Below are positions 36,059 to 45,676 of a stretch of DNA of 55,079 bases, piece after piece; position 1 is the first letter of the stretch, and every line of letters begins with the position of its first letter. Where the stretch lies: positions 1-55,079 of the forward strand of contig NZ_SBJH01000080.1 of NCBI RefSeq assembly GCF_004368405.1. Direction: 5' to 3'. Origin of the DNA: Olivibacter sp. XZL3 (GTDB taxonomy: Bacteria; Bacteroidota; Bacteroidia; Sphingobacteriales; Sphingobacteriaceae). Both the position numbers and the translations under genes were made by a program. The notes under the pieces were generated by a model, which saw only the letters and a list, made by a program, of their open reading frames with translations, was not told the DNA's origin and did no database searches.

Positions 36059-36421
36059 ATGGTAGCACGTGTTCTCATTACAGATAAGGCTAAGACTGTT
36101 GTCGAACAATTAAAAAAAGAGTACGGAGAACTAATCTTTCACCAAAGTGGAGGTTGTTGTGAAGGCTCCTATCCACATTGCTTTCAGAAAAACGAATTCC
36201 TCATTGGTCAAAGTGACGTTTGCTTAGGCGAAATAGCCGGTTGCAAATTCTATATTGCGAAAGATCAATTTGAATACTGGAAACATACGCAGTTGACTTT
36301 AGATGTTATCAACGGTCGGGGTGCATCTTTTTCGCTTGAAAGCACACTCGATATGGGGTTTATCATCCGGTCGCGACTATTTACTGACGAGGAGCTTCAA
36401 AAGCTGACTCCAGTAGCTTAG
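36059..36421 (+). CDS. DUF779 protein, aldehyde dehydrogenase partner
   Basis: The 120-residue protein has HQSGGCCEGSYPHCF at about 27-41 and LGEIAGCKFYIAKDQFEYWKHTQ in parts, ending with SLESTLDMGFIIRSRLF; these define DUF779. The cysteine-rich CC motif suggests metal or thiol chemistry, but the activity is not established. It is nearly always next to an ExaC-type aldehyde dehydrogenase, as here. ATG 36059 matches the family start; a longer frame begins inside the GC-rich hairpin. Confidence 0.9.
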   Translation: MVARVLITDKAKTVVEQLKKEYGELIFHQSGGCCEGSYPHCFQKNEFLIGQSDVCLGEIAGCKFYIAKDQFEYWKHTQLTLDVINGRGASFSLESTLDMGFIIRSRLFTDEELQKLTPVA

Positions 36422-36465
36422 CGGTCCCAGCTTATTTGCCTTGTTGAGCTTCAGGCCTAAGACCG

Positions 36466-36855
36466 CTATTCGTCTAGAACAGGAATCGGATTTTTGTTTT
36501 GATCAATAGCCACAAAAGTAAAGGTGCCTCTTATTGCAAGCTCTCTATGCTCGTCATACATTTGCTCTACAAAAATCTCCACACTTATCTTTAGACTTGT
36601 TCGGCCGACGTGATCTATTTTTCCAATTAACTCTACAATCGAACCCGCCGGAATCGGCTTCGTAAAGTCGATTCGATCGGATGAAACCGTTACTAAACGT
36701 TTTCTGCAAAATCTGGTTCCTGTAATAAACGCCACTTCGTCCATTAAGGCCATAGCCGTCCCGCCATAAAGGGTGTCATAATGGTTAGTCGTGTTAGGAA
36801 AAACGGCTTTAAAAATGCTCGTCTCCGCCTGTTTTATTTTTTCTTCTAAAGTCAT
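36466..36855 (-). CDS. Acyl-CoA thioesterase, hotdog fold (YciA-like)
   Basis: This is a 129-residue single-hotdog protein with FPNTTNHYDTLYGGTAMALMDEVAF at 19-43, where N and the D of MDE form the usual active site of this family, and FTKPIPAGSIVELIGKI. It hydrolyses acyl-CoA thioesters in the cytoplasm; chain-length range is not clear from sequence. It starts eight bp after the CWC gene, so the two are probably cotranscribed. Confidence 0.9.
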   Translation of the reverse strand: MTLEEKIKQAETSIFKAVFPNTTNHYDTLYGGTAMALMDEVAFITGTRFCRKRLVTVSSDRIDFTKPIPAGSIVELIGKIDHVGRTSLKISVEIFVEQMYDEHRELAIRGTFTFVAIDQNKNPIPVLDE

Positions 36856-36863
36856 TTCATCAA

Positions 36864-37070
36864 TTATCCGCCTCTATACACCCCCTGCAATTCTAATAAG
36901 CAGGCTGCACAAAGACAATTATCATATAATTCGCTTATATACTGCACTTCATTGACAGAAAGCTGTACGGCACTACATTGGCATTTTGAATACGCATTTG
37001 CGCGACATTCAATAGACGTGCCGCAGCGCTCACATGCTACAATCTCATGCTTTATAAAAGTTGATTTCAC
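36864..37070 (-). CDS. Cysteine-rich CWC family protein
   Basis: The short protein has paired cysteines, ACERCGTSIEC near the start, KCQCSAVQLS, then NCLCAACLLEL at the end, the layout of the Cysteine-rich_CWC family, probably a zinc-binding fold of unknown role. I chose the GTG at 37070 (VKSTFIKHEI) because a TAAGTTTG box ends seven bases before it; an in-frame ATG at 37100 would start upstream of that box and add ten residues unlike the family. Likely cotranscribed with the thioesterase. Confidence 0.75.
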   Translation of the reverse strand: MKSTFIKHEIVACERCGTSIECRANAYSKCQCSAVQLSVNEVQYISELYDNCLCAACLLELQGVYRGG

Positions 37071-37300
37071 AGTACTCAAACTTAGGCAAATTCTCCTCAA
37101 CCGCCAAGCCTATTTTATAACGGAACCGTCCATGTTTAAAATTTCATTTATTCATATAAGGAAATGTACATTTATTCAACTTCAAATATTGAATTGGTGT
37201 TCATGAGCCTTTCGGCGTTTAAACGTGGTAAGCTACCTACCGGCAGGCAGGAATCCAACCAAAAAGGAAAAATGATTTACTACGAATGATATTTAACTAA

Positions 37301-37334
37301 AAAACTCCCACGAACCAATCGTGGAAGCTTTTTA
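37301..37334 (-). terminator. nrdA terminator
   Basis: CCACGA at 37308-37313 pairs with TCGTGG at 37319-37324, extended by AAAA..TTTT ends. It lies about 35 bp after the nrdA stop. Confidence 0.8.
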
Positions 37335-37367
37335 GTCTTTAAATTACGTTGACTCGGCCTTCTACTG

Positions 37368-39746
37368 CTAAGAGCCACAGGTTATACAGCCTTCCTCCAT
37401 GGAACATACTGCACCGGTAGGAATATCATCAGGCACCGGCTCGATCTTGGCTGGTATAACAGGTTCCATGTTCCGACCCCCCTGATTTTCGACCGTAAAT
37501 TTAACGGCTTGCGTGGCCGCCTGTGTACGTAAATAATACATGCCGGTTTTAAGGCCTTTCTTCCACGCATAGAAATGCATTGAAGTAAGTTTTGCCGTTG
37601 TCGGCGCATTGACAAACAAGTTCAGCGACTGCGACTGACAAATAAATGCACCCCTATCAGCAGCCATGTCTATAATATTCCGCATCTTTATTTCCCAAAC
37701 GGTCTTATACAGTTCTTTAATATCCGCCGGAATTTCGTTTATGTCCTGTATAGATCCGTTGGCAGCGATGATACGGTTTTTCATTTCGTTATTCCACAAT
37801 CCCAGTTCAACCAAGTCGCGCAAAAGATGCTTGTTTACGATAACAAACTCGCCACTCAACACCCGCCGTGTGTATATATTTGACGTATACGGCTCAAAAC
37901 ATTCGTTATTCCCTAATATTTGTGAAGTGGAAGCCGTTGGCATTGGCGCAACCAATAATGAGTTTCGCACCCCATACTTTTTGACTTCCTTACGCAAATC
38001 TTCCCAGTTCCACCTACCGCTATCAGGTTTCACGTTCCACAAATCAAATTGAAACTTACCTTGCGAAAGCGGCGAGCCCTGAAAGCTCTCGTAAGCGCCC
38101 TCTTTTATAGCCAGATCCTTTGAAGCAGTCATCGCAGCAAAATAAATGGTTTCAAAGATATCCTTATTAAGCTGTTTAGCGGCCTCACTTTCAAAAGGCA
38201 TGCGCAACAATATAAAGGTATCAGCCAAACCTTGTACGCCAAGCCCTATCGGGCGATGACGAAGATTAGAATTCCGTGCCTCTTCAACAGGATAATAATT
38301 GTTGTCGATAATACGATTCAGATTAATTGTCACCTGATACGTAATGTCAAATAGCTTTTGATGATCGAACTCACCGTTGTCTATATACCGGGGTAGTGCC
38401 AGAGAAGCCAGGTTACAAACAGCCACTTCATCCGCGGATGTATATTCAATGATCTCCGTACAAAGATTAGAACTTTTTATTGTACCGAGGTTCTGTTGAT
38501 TTGATTTACCGTTCGCAGCGTCTTTGTAGAGCAGATAAGGAGTTCCGGTTTCGATCTGTGCATCTAGGATAGCAAACCAAAGATCTTGTGCTTTTACAGT
38601 CTTCCTCGCCCTTCCCTCATTCTCATACTGTACGTACAATTTTTCGAAGGCCTCCCCATGGCATTCCGCTAATCCGGGAGCTTCATCAGGCGAGAACAGG
38701 CTCCATTCACCATTCTCCTCCACACGCTTCATGAATAAATCGCATACCCAAAGCGCCAAAAACAAATCGCGCGCTCTTAGCTCCTCTTTGCCATGATTCT
38801 TCCGTAAGTCGATAAAATCATATACATCGGCATGCCACGGCTCCAAATAAATGGCAAAAGCACCCTTGCGTTTGCCTCCCCCCTGATCAACATATCTTGC
38901 CGTATCGTTGAATACCCGTAACATCGGGATGATGCCATTGCTGGTACCATTGGTGCCGCTGATGTAGGCCCCAGTGGCCCGCACATTATGGATGCTCAAG
39001 CCGATTCCCCCTGCACTTTGCGAAATTTTCGCAGTCTGCTTAAGGGTATCGTATATGCCGTCAATACTATCGTCTTTCATGGTCAACAAAAAACAGGAAG
39101 ACATTTGCGGTTTCGGGGTACCGGCATTAAACAAAGTGGGCGTAGCATGGGTAAACCACCGCTCGCTGAGTAAATCGTAGGTCTTAATAACGCTTTCAAT
39201 ATCTTCTTTATGGATACCCACTGCCACCCGCATAAATAGGTGCTGTGGCCGCTCAGCTATCTTTCCGTTCAGCTTCAAAAGATAAGACTTTTCAAGTGTC
39301 TTAAACCCAAAGTAATCGAAACTGAAATCACGATCGTAAATAATATGGCTATCCAATTCAATGGCATTTGCCTGTATCACTTCGTAAACATCATCCGCAA
39401 TTAAAGGGGCTGGCTTCCCTGTCTTTGGATCGATATAATGATACAATAAGCTCATCGTTTCGGAAAACGATTTGACGGTATTCTTATGTAAGTTTGAGAC
39501 GGCAATTCTAGAAGCTAACAGGGCATAATCCGGATGCTTTGTGGTTAATGAAGCCGCCGTTTCCGCTGCTAAATTGTCGAGTTCAGACGTTGTAACGCCA
39601 TCATATAAACCCTCTATTACTTTTCGTGCAACATCTATCGGATCTACTAGATCGGGATTTAGCCCATAGCACAATTTTTCTATGCGCGCTGTTATTTTGT
39701 CAAATTTTACGGACTCCGAACGTCCGTCTCGCTTAATTACATACAT
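37368..39746 (-). CDS. nrdA: Ribonucleoside-diphosphate reductase alpha subunit (class Ia)
   Basis: This 792-residue catalytic subunit reduces ribonucleotides to deoxyribonucleotides. It starts with an ATP-cone ([16 protein letters not shown]), the allosteric activity site. The core shows [36 protein letters not shown] and [19 protein letters not shown]. The C-terminal EEGCITCGS holds the redox cysteine pair that passes electrons in. It has a very strong ribosome site, AAGGAGGAAA, before the ATG. nrdB lies upstream with 169 bp between; both are probably one operon. Confidence 0.97.
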   Translation of the reverse strand: MYVIKRDGRSESVKFDKITARIEKLCYGLNPDLVDPIDVARKVIEGLYDGVTTSELDNLAAETAASLTTKHPDYALLASRIAVSNLHKNTVKSFSETMSLLYHYIDPKTGKPAPLIADDVYEVIQANAIELDSHIIYDRDFSFDYFGFKTLEKSYLLKLNGKIAERPQHLFMRVAVGIHKEDIESVIKTYDLLSERWFTHATPTLFNAGTPKPQMSSCFLLTMKDDSIDGIYDTLKQTAKISQSAGGIGLSIHNVRATGAYISGTNGTSNGIIPMLRVFNDTARYVDQGGGKRKGAFAIYLEPWHADVYDFIDLRKNHGKEELRARDLFLALWVCDLFMKRVEENGEWSLFSPDEAPGLAECHGEAFEKLYVQYENEGRARKTVKAQDLWFAILDAQIETGTPYLLYKDAANGKSNQQNLGTIKSSNLCTEIIEYTSADEVAVCNLASLALPRYIDNGEFDHQKLFDITYQVTINLNRIIDNNYYPVEEARNSNLRHRPIGLGVQGLADTFILLRMPFESEAAKQLNKDIFETIYFAAMTASKDLAIKEGAYESFQGSPLSQGKFQFDLWNVKPDSGRWNWEDLRKEVKKYGVRNSLLVAPMPTASTSQILGNNECFEPYTSNIYTRRVLSGEFVIVNKHLLRDLVELGLWNNEMKNRIIAANGSIQDINEIPADIKELYKTVWEIKMRNIIDMAADRGAFICQSQSLNLFVNAPTTAKLTSMHFYAWKKGLKTGMYYLRTQAATQAVKFTVENQGGRNMEPVIPAKIEPVPDDIPTGAVCSMEEGCITCGS

Positions 39747-39915
39747 ATTTTCCTCCTTTATTAGCCTGTTTGCTTTCAGTATTTAGTCATTAGCTTTCTT
39801 TTTTAGCATCATGACTATGGGGTCAAGTATCAAGACGAGGAATCTATGACTACAACTTATCAAGCACTACTTAAATGTCTCGCTACTTAGGTGTTTCAAT
39901 TTGGTATCTCTTCCG

Positions 39916-40887
39916 CTAAAAATCCTCATCTAAAGAAAAGCTGGCCTTTCCTTTTTCTCCTGTTACTCCGCTTTTCTGATAGTCACCCACGCGTTTCTCG
40001 AAGAAATTCGTCTTGCCCTGCAAGGAAATCAACTCCATAAAATCGAATGGGTTTGTTGCATTGTAGTACTTGTTATTACCTAGTTCAACCAACCATCTGT
40101 CGGCCACAAATTCAATATATTGCTTCATTAAATCGGCGTTCATTCCTATCAATTTAACAGGTAACGCATCGGTTATGAATTCTTTCTCGATCTCTACGGC
40201 ATCCACAATGATTTCCTGCACACGCTCTTTTGAAAGTTTACCGCTTAGCATGCTATACAACAAACAGGCGAATTCGCAATGCAAGCCCTCATCCCGTGAA
40301 ATTAATTCGTTGCTAAACGTTAAACCAGGCATTAAACCTCTTTTTTTCAACCAAAAAATGGAACAAAAGCTTCCAGAAAAAAAGATACCTTCCACGGCCG
40401 CAAAAGCAACTAAACGCTCAGCAAACGAGCCATTCTCGATCCAACGCAAAGCCCATTCCGCTTTCTTCTTTACACAGGGAACAGTTTCTATTGCATGAAA
40501 TAACCGATCTTTTTCGACCGGATCCTTTACATAGGTATCAATGAGTAGCGCATAGGTTTCGGAATGGATATTTTCCATCGCAATCTGAAACCCATAAAAA
40601 CTTCTTGCTTCCGGCAATTGCACCTCACTCATAAAGTTAATGGCTAAATTCTCATTTACTATTCCGTCACTTGCCGCAAAAAAAGCCAAAACATGTGATA
40701 TAAAGTGCCGTTCGCCATCGTTTAAATTAGCCCAATCCTTTAAATCACCCGATAAATCAATCTCTTCCGCCGTCCAGAAACTAGCTTCATGCTTTTTGTA
40801 CATATCCCAAATGGCGGGATAGTTAATTGGAAGGATTACGAATCGATCTTTATTTTCTCTTAATAATACTTCATTTTCTTGGCTCAT
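39916..40887 (-). CDS. nrdB: Ribonucleoside-diphosphate reductase beta subunit
   Basis: This 323-residue subunit houses the di-iron site and tyrosyl radical that start catalysis in NrdA. Visible ligands and radical region are [28 protein letters not shown] and [16 protein letters not shown] chose ATG 40887 (MSQENEVLL); a longer frame adds 25 residues unlike the family. It lies upstream of nrdA on the same strand, the reverse of the usual nrdAB order. Conserved end [23 protein letters not shown] in parts is normal for the NrdA-binding tail. Confidence 0.96.
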   Translation of the reverse strand: MSQENEVLLRENKDRFVILPINYPAIWDMYKKHEASFWTAEEIDLSGDLKDWANLNDGERHFISHVLAFFAASDGIVNENLAINFMSEVQLPEARSFYGFQIAMENIHSETYALLIDTYVKDPVEKDRLFHAIETVPCVKKKAEWALRWIENGSFAERLVAFAAVEGIFFSGSFCSIFWLKKRGLMPGLTFSNELISRDEGLHCEFACLLYSMLSGKLSKERVQEIIVDAVEIEKEFITDALPVKLIGMNADLMKQYIEFVADRWLVELGNNKYYNATNPFDFMELISLQGKTNFFEKRVGDYQKSGVTGEKGKASFSLDEDF

Positions 40888-40990
40888 AGTCTTATTTTTT
40901 ACGTACAGGCGTTTATAAAAGATAATTGTCCCACGGTAATCCCTTGACAAAGAAACCGTCAATTAAAATAATAGTAGAACGTGATGATTA

Positions 40991-41158
40991 CTTATTTAGC
41001 AGCGATAATGCTGAACGACTTTTCAAAATACTTACGGCAAGGAAACACAGTGCATAATACAAGCCAATGCTTTGTATAACTTCAGTAACAATATAATCGC
41101 TAAATAAGCATTTCAAAGAACACATCGTTTGATCCTCTAACAAAGATAGTCTTTGAAA
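40991..41158. repeat. Nested inverted repeats upstream of nrdB
   Basis: The 330-bp gap between nrdB and the MutS-like gene has two perfect inverted repeats: CTTATTTAGC (40991-41000) with GCTAAATAAG (41099-41108), and TTTCAAAGA (41111-41119) with TCTTTGAAA (41150-41158). A TATCTTTG box on the minus strand (41148-41141) lies inside the second. They could be operators of nrdBA or a short repeat element. No gene is seen here. Confidence 0.4.
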
Positions 41159-41218
41159 GCTCCGAGCGTTAATCTAGTTTTACACACTATGTGAGTTATT
41201 CACAATTTTGACACAATT

Positions 41219-43036
41219 CTACACTGAAATATCGATGCCAATCTTTTTGAGCAACATCGACGCGTTAAAGATTTTACAAGCGCCTTCCTTTAATTTATAA
41301 TCAAAAACCATATCCCCATCTACTACTTGTATGTCGAAATGATAGTTTTTTAAATAGCCGGGATATTGCTCTTCCAGCTTGGCAAGTTGTAAATCATGCG
41401 TAGCGACCATGCCTACCCCATTGTCTTGTATCAGCTTTTCTATAACAGCTTTTGAACCGAGATACTTATCAACTGAATTGGTCCCACGTAACATCTCGTC
41501 AACTAAAAAGAAGGTGTTTTCCTGTTTACCAACCACTTTCAGGATCATATCCAAGCGATCTAGTTCCGCTTTAAAAGTCGATGTGCTTTCGTTGAGCGAG
41601 TCCCGAATACGCATATATGTAACGACGTGCATTACCGAAGTTTCAAAGCGTTGTGCACAAACGGGAGCTCCGCTGAGCGCCAACACCACATTAGCACCGA
41701 CTGTCCGAAGGAAGGTGCTCTTCCCAGCCATATTAGATCCGGTTATCAAAGCGAGGCGGTGCGCTTCTAAATGGTAGCTATTCGGCACAGAACTCGCAGA
41801 CGGAATAAGTGGGTGCTTGAGGCCTGCTGCGCGTAAAACAGGAAAATCAGTTACCGAAATCTGCGGATAAGTCCAGGATGGATCATTTATTCTGATAAAA
41901 GCAAAGCTGACGAGTGCTTCCATGCCAGCCAGATCATCAAACAACTGTTCCATCTCGTACCGATGATTTTTTCGCCAATCCAAGATTGCAAAAACCTGTT
42001 TGAAGTCCCACAGGAAGATACCATTCAGAAAGGTTCCCACAAAAACATTTAAGCGATAGTCGAGCTTATTTATCAAAGCGCCTAATTCACCAATACTTTG
42101 AGACAAAGGGGGGTCATTATCGTTTGCACTCTTCGCCAGCAAACTGTTTTTCACTAGGTCGGCCTGCCACTTTCTACGTTCCATGCCCTCAAATACTTTA
42201 CCAAAACGCCCCAATAGACTGCCCATTCGGCCAATGCCGGCAGCAACCTGTGAAACCTTCCCTCCGTAAGCCATTGTTAACAAGATATTGAACACGAACG
42301 AAACCAAAGCTATATGTGTATATGGCCGCCCATAAAAAAATGATAAAAAGACAAGCAATAACAGAACATAAGGCGCTGCCTTCGTATAAAACCGCAGTAA
42401 CCCCGTTCTAAAGTCGTCATACGGCTTATTCAAATAACTTACAAGCACTTCTTTGAAGTTCTCTCGGGCCTTCAACGAAAACACAAGTCGAGCCAAGAAA
42501 TCCAAACACCAGGACGGATCACTTTCAAGTTCCTTCACTGCAAACTGGCGATCGATAATCTCTTTTTCGCTTGCCGGAGCCGACAACCAGCCTGCCAGCA
42601 CATTCTTCCCGCCAGCCGTTGATGCACGATTGATCTTATGATAAATAGAGTTCGAACCGAAAACATCTAAATCGCCGGTATATCGATGTTTATCATCAAT
42701 AAACTCAGCGCCGTCGCTATAAAAGTTTCTTTCGCCAGTCAAACAGTTAAGTTCGTTTTCCACGATCAACAAATCGTCTTCCGCCTCTTCCTTACTTTGC
42801 GTTAGTTTGCTCTGTTTGGCCACAAGCCATATAAAGATTAAGAGAATGAGGAGAGAGCACACCAAGGTTAACCACACGCTCTCCGCTTGAACCGCGTTGA
42901 AGACAATGGCTCCGCCCACAAGAATCAAAGCCAACCGAGCGAAGGATAGCCTGTTAATACCGCGGTTTAGGTGTGTTAATCTATCTTGCGTTAACTGACG
43001 TCTTTCTTGATAAAAAGTAGTAATAGGCATACTCAT
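41219..43036 (-). CDS. Membrane-anchored MutS-like ATPase
   Basis: The 605-residue protein is a MutS-family ATPase without the mismatch-recognition domains. The C-terminal third has Walker A TGSNMAGKSTFLRT (about 432-445), Walker B FFLVDEMLRGTNS (about 509-521) and the ATHD loop (about 545-548). The N-terminal half instead carries four predicted membrane helices, two near 32-72 and two near 222-256. Such proteins are common in Bacteroidota and labelled MutS-related; a role in canonical mismatch repair is unlikely. A GTG six bases earlier could also start it. It is the first gene after the DUF3078 terminator and reads as a single-gene unit. Confidence 0.85.
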   Translation of the reverse strand: MSMPITTFYQERRQLTQDRLTHLNRGINRLSFARLALILVGGAIVFNAVQAESVWLTLVCSLLILLIFIWLVAKQSKLTQSKEEAEDDLLIVENELNCLTGERNFYSDGAEFIDDKHRYTGDLDVFGSNSIYHKINRASTAGGKNVLAGWLSAPASEKEIIDRQFAVKELESDPSWCLDFLARLVFSLKARENFKEVLVSYLNKPYDDFRTGLLRFYTKAAPYVLLLLVFLSFFYGRPYTHIALVSFVFNILLTMAYGGKVSQVAAGIGRMGSLLGRFGKVFEGMERRKWQADLVKNSLLAKSANDNDPPLSQSIGELGALINKLDYRLNVFVGTFLNGIFLWDFKQVFAILDWRKNHRYEMEQLFDDLAGMEALVSFAFIRINDPSWTYPQISVTDFPVLRAAGLKHPLIPSASSVPNSYHLEAHRLALITGSNMAGKSTFLRTVGANVVLALSGAPVCAQRFETSVMHVVTYMRIRDSLNESTSTFKAELDRLDMILKVVGKQENTFFLVDEMLRGTNSVDKYLGSKAVIEKLIQDNGVGMVATHDLQLAKLEEQYPGYLKNYHFDIQVVDGDMVFDYKLKEGACKIFNASMLLKKIGIDISV

Positions 43037-43084
43037 AGCCACCTAAGATAAGGCTTAAAATTGAATTTACAGAAAAGGGACATA

Positions 43085-43117
43085 AAAAATCCCGAACAGA
43101 TCGGTACCGTTCGGGAT
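43085..43117 (-). terminator. Terminator after the DUF3078 gene
   Basis: ATCCCGAAC (43089-43097) pairs with GTTCGGGAT (43109-43117); on the minus strand it is followed by six T. Confidence 0.85.
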
Positions 43118-43146
43118 CGAAAATTCGTTAGGAAAAAGGTCTATTA

Positions 43147-44037
43147 CTAAAACTTGTAGGTGAAACCAGCGCCAAAAATCTGCTTAACCTGTAAGCCTTT
43201 TCCCTTATAATTAACGCCATCTCTTTCCTTTGGAACGTCGGTGTTATCATCATAAATCATTTGAACACCGGCATTCACCGAAACGAAGCGATTAACCTTC
43301 ATAAAAATATTTAGCGTATAATCTAGGTCTACATTCTTTGGGTCTTCTAAATAATTGGAATATAAGCGTAAAATGTTCTCTATCCCAATATTCTCCATAA
43401 TGTTCGCGCGATAGTATGCGTCAAACGAGGCACCGAATTCGAACCGTGTTTTCTTCCCCGGATCTACGCCAAAAGCGCCTTGCGCAGACAGAGAATCGTT
43501 CATAACAAAGACAAAACGTGGTGATGCTGGCGACAAATTGAAACGAAAATTATCTGATTCTTTGAATGCGATTCCAGGTCCAAAACTCAAATAAGCAGGG
43601 GCTAACCCAGCAGAAATCAAATCACCTCGGCTACCATCAGCATTGTAATTGTACCCCTTTGCAAATTGCGAATTAAAATTCATAAAAAAGGTATACAGCC
43701 ACTTCGGAGCGGCTTCGTAACCTAATAAACTGTTTAATAATACACGGTCATCATTTTTTCGCCATCCTAAATTTTTTTGTTTCGTCAAACCATAAGCCGC
43801 TAATACCTTATTATCCCAACTCCATTTATCTTTCTTGTAGTTAAAATCATAATTGAGCACCAAATTTGCCGATAGCGAATTGATACCACCGGCAGCCCAG
43901 TTTGAGAAAGTACTTTGATTGATAAGAAAAGTATTCTCACCATGAATCTTCCAAGCAGAATCAAGACCTGTTTCCTGCGCGCGGAGGCTTCCTAGTAACG
44001 ACACAAAAAGAAATGTTAGTAATACGATTTTTTTCAT
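43147..44037 (-). CDS. DUF3078 outer membrane protein
   Basis: The 296-residue protein has a signal peptide (MKKIVLLTFLFVSLLGSLRAQ) and a beta-barrel-like sequence of alternating aromatic strands ending in F, the outer-membrane C-terminal signature. FLINQSTFSNWAAGGINSLSANL at about 35-57 is the DUF3078 hallmark. The function is unknown. It has its own terminator. A 323-bp gap follows upstream (44038-44360), AT-rich next to the gene and with a nested inverted repeat at 44230-44330. Confidence 0.88.
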   Translation of the reverse strand: MKKIVLLTFLFVSLLGSLRAQETGLDSAWKIHGENTFLINQSTFSNWAAGGINSLSANLVLNYDFNYKKDKWSWDNKVLAAYGLTKQKNLGWRKNDDRVLLNSLLGYEAAPKWLYTFFMNFNSQFAKGYNYNADGSRGDLISAGLAPAYLSFGPGIAFKESDNFRFNLSPASPRFVFVMNDSLSAQGAFGVDPGKKTRFEFGASFDAYYRANIMENIGIENILRLYSNYLEDPKNVDLDYTLNIFMKVNRFVSVNAGVQMIYDDNTDVPKERDGVNYKGKGLQVKQIFGAGFTYKF

Positions 44038-44229
44038 TCGAATGATCTTTAGGCACCTTTTGGATCAGTACCTTATAAAACAATTGTAAAAGTTCCGAGG
44101 AACGAAACCACGGACCTTATTACCTTAATTAACTTTCCACAAAGTTAAAAAATAACTACATTTATCTTTTATTACCATAATATTTGTGTATCAATACCCT
44201 TTTTTGTACATTAAAATTCGATTGAAGAG

Positions 44230-44330
44230 GTGTCTAACGAGTAGTCTTTTCAACGTCACAATCTCTTCCCTGCCTATCGTAGACAGGCACTACAGCCAAG
44301 GTGACGTGGTCGGACCACCGTTTTAGACAC
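44230..44330. repeat. Nested inverted repeats before rlmH
   Basis: Three concentric pairs occur: GTGTCTAA (44230-44237) with TTAGACAC (44323-44330); ACGTCAC (44253-44259) with GTGACGT (44301-44307); TGCCT (44271-44275) with AGGCA (44285-44289), extended by TC/GA. A local GTGGTC/GACCAC hairpin sits on the right arm. This could be a structured RNA, a cruciform-forming operator or an element end. The surrounding 44038-44360 has no gene that I can see. Confidence 0.45.
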
Positions 44331-44360
44331 TTTTGTGTCACCTTAAAATAATTTCTACGA

Positions 44361-44837
44361 ATGAAAATCACCTTGCTCTGCATTGGAAAAACGGACGAGT
44401 CTTATTTAAATATCGGAATTGAGAAATACCAGCAAAGACTTAAACACTACATCAATTTTACGCTAAACATTATTCCCGATATTAAGAACACCAAGCACTT
44501 GTCGACCGATCAGCAAAAGGCAAAGGAGGCTGAGTTGATTCTTAAACAGTTGAATCCTACCGACACCATTGTGCTGCTGGATGAGAAAGGAATGGCGCCC
44601 AGATCAATTGATTTTGCGAAGGTTCTAGAACGGCATATGTTAAGTGGAACCCAACATCTCGTGTTTATTATTGGCGGCCCTTACGGTTTTGACAATAGTC
44701 TATATGCCCGGGCTCAAAAAAACAAACTTTCTCTGTCCAACATGACCTTCTCTCATCAGATGATCCGCCTGTTTTTTGTCGAACAATTATACAGGGCTTT
44801 TAGCATTCTGAAAGGTGAACCCTATCATCACGAATAA
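44361..44837 (+). CDS. rlmH: 23S rRNA (pseudouridine-1915-N3) methyltransferase
   Basis: RlmH is a small SPOUT methyltransferase that methylates pseudouridine 1915 in helix 69 of 23S rRNA. The 158-residue protein shows KITLLCIGKTDE at the start, the SAM-knot motif FIIGGPYGFDNSLYARA and the conserved end LSNMTFSHQMIRLFFVEQLYRAFSILKGEPYHHE in parts. It is complete and has a terminator 70 bp downstream. Confidence 0.97.
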   Translation: MKITLLCIGKTDESYLNIGIEKYQQRLKHYINFTLNIIPDIKNTKHLSTDQQKAKEAELILKQLNPTDTIVLLDEKGMAPRSIDFAKVLERHMLSGTQHLVFIIGGPYGFDNSLYARAQKNKLSLSNMTFSHQMIRLFFVEQLYRAFSILKGEPYHHE

Positions 44838-44907
44838 TCTTTATGGAATTTTCGGCAAATTGTCATCAAACAAATAGGAAAGCAAAATACTTATGTTAAT
44901 AAATCCG

Positions 44908-44927
44908 CCTAACTCGGTTAGGTTTTT
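44908..44927 (+). terminator. rlmH terminator
   Basis: CCTAAC (44908-44913), loop TCG, GTTAGG (44917-44922), then five T. Short but clean. Confidence 0.75.
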
Positions 44928-44954
44928 GTATACCATTATTCAAGGAGGGGCCTC

Positions 44955-45080
44955 ATGAAATTACCAAGCACTAGAAAATACCGCTATAAAGGAACAAACA
45001 CCAGTAAAGAAAGCCGAAATATGTGGATTATGATTGTGATCGGCATCGCAATCGCCGCTCTGGTCATCTTCGTTTTGTAA
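44955..45080 (+). CDS. 41-residue single-pass membrane protein
   Basis: A very good ribosome site (CAAGGAGGGG, four bases before the ATG) starts a 41-codon frame. The protein has a basic N-terminus (MKLPSTRKYRYKGTNTSKES) and a final membrane helix (MWIMIVIGIAIAALVIFVL), with no other motif. The site, the composition and a terminator on each side argue that it is a real gene too short for standard callers. I do not recognise the family. It sits alone between the rlmH terminator and a convergent terminator. Confidence 0.65.
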   Translation: MKLPSTRKYRYKGTNTSKESRNMWIMIVIGIAIAALVIFVL

Positions 45081-45135
45081 ACCGGATCAAGCCTACGAAA
45101 TAATCACCCTTTTTTATTGAAAAAAACGGCCATAA

Positions 45136-45177
45136 TAAAACCGGCAAAGGGATAAATCTCTTTGCCGGTTTTATTTT
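45136..45177 (+). terminator. Convergent terminator, small membrane gene and DUF5606
   Basis: TAAAACCGGCAAAG (45136-45149) pairs perfectly with CTTTGCCGGTTTTA (45160-45173), a 14-bp stem with T-runs on both strands. Confidence 0.95.
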
Positions 45178-45195
45178 AACTCATTAAGAAATCCG

Positions 45196-45645
45196 CTATT
45201 TTGCCGTTTCTTGCACAGGATTTTCGGCTCCTTCGCCTCCACCCGTTACAGGAGCAGGTGCTTCCTCATTAAACAAGGGCAATTCCTTCAATATATTAAA
45301 CCAGTTAATGATTTTCTTAATATCAGAAGAGTATACCCGTTCTTGGTCGTGGTCAGGAGCAACTTCATTGAAAAATGCACGCAGCTTCTCTCCACTGTCT
45401 TTCTTGGCATCGGGTAGGGAAGGCATTTCCTTCATTTTTTCAAAAATATCAATAAGTTTAATATCCTCTTCTGATCCAAAAATGGTTATATCCTCCAATG
45501 AGGCCATTTTTGCGGTGGAAATGTTCACAACAATCTTTACGCGTTTTTCATCTAGGCTTTCCAAAATGAAGCCTGTCTTGTTCTGGCCAATCAGCTTAAA
45601 CAAACCTGGTCGCCCTGTAACGGAAACTATTCCTCTTAAATTCAT
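45196..45645 (-). CDS. DUF5606 protein
   Basis: The 149-residue protein begins MNLRGIVSVTGRPGLFKLIG and continues GFILESLDEKRVKIVV, the DUF5606 pattern, found mainly in Bacteroidota. The N-terminal half is probably a small beta domain; the C-terminal part has a helical region and an acidic, P- and G-rich tail from about 125. The function is unknown. It follows the cyclophilin gene by 31 bp and is likely cotranscribed with it. Confidence 0.88.
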   Translation of the reverse strand: MNLRGIVSVTGRPGLFKLIGQNKTGFILESLDEKRVKIVVNISTAKMASLEDITIFGSEEDIKLIDIFEKMKEMPSLPDAKKDSGEKLRAFFNEVAPDHDQERVYSSDIKKIINWFNILKELPLFNEEAPAPVTGGGEGAENPVQETAK

Positions 45646-45676
45646 CTCTATCCCTTTTAAACTTTAACAATCTCGC

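Noticed and set aside
41219-43036. Calling the MutS-like gene mutS
   Set aside because: The mismatch-recognition and connector domains are absent and membrane helices are present.
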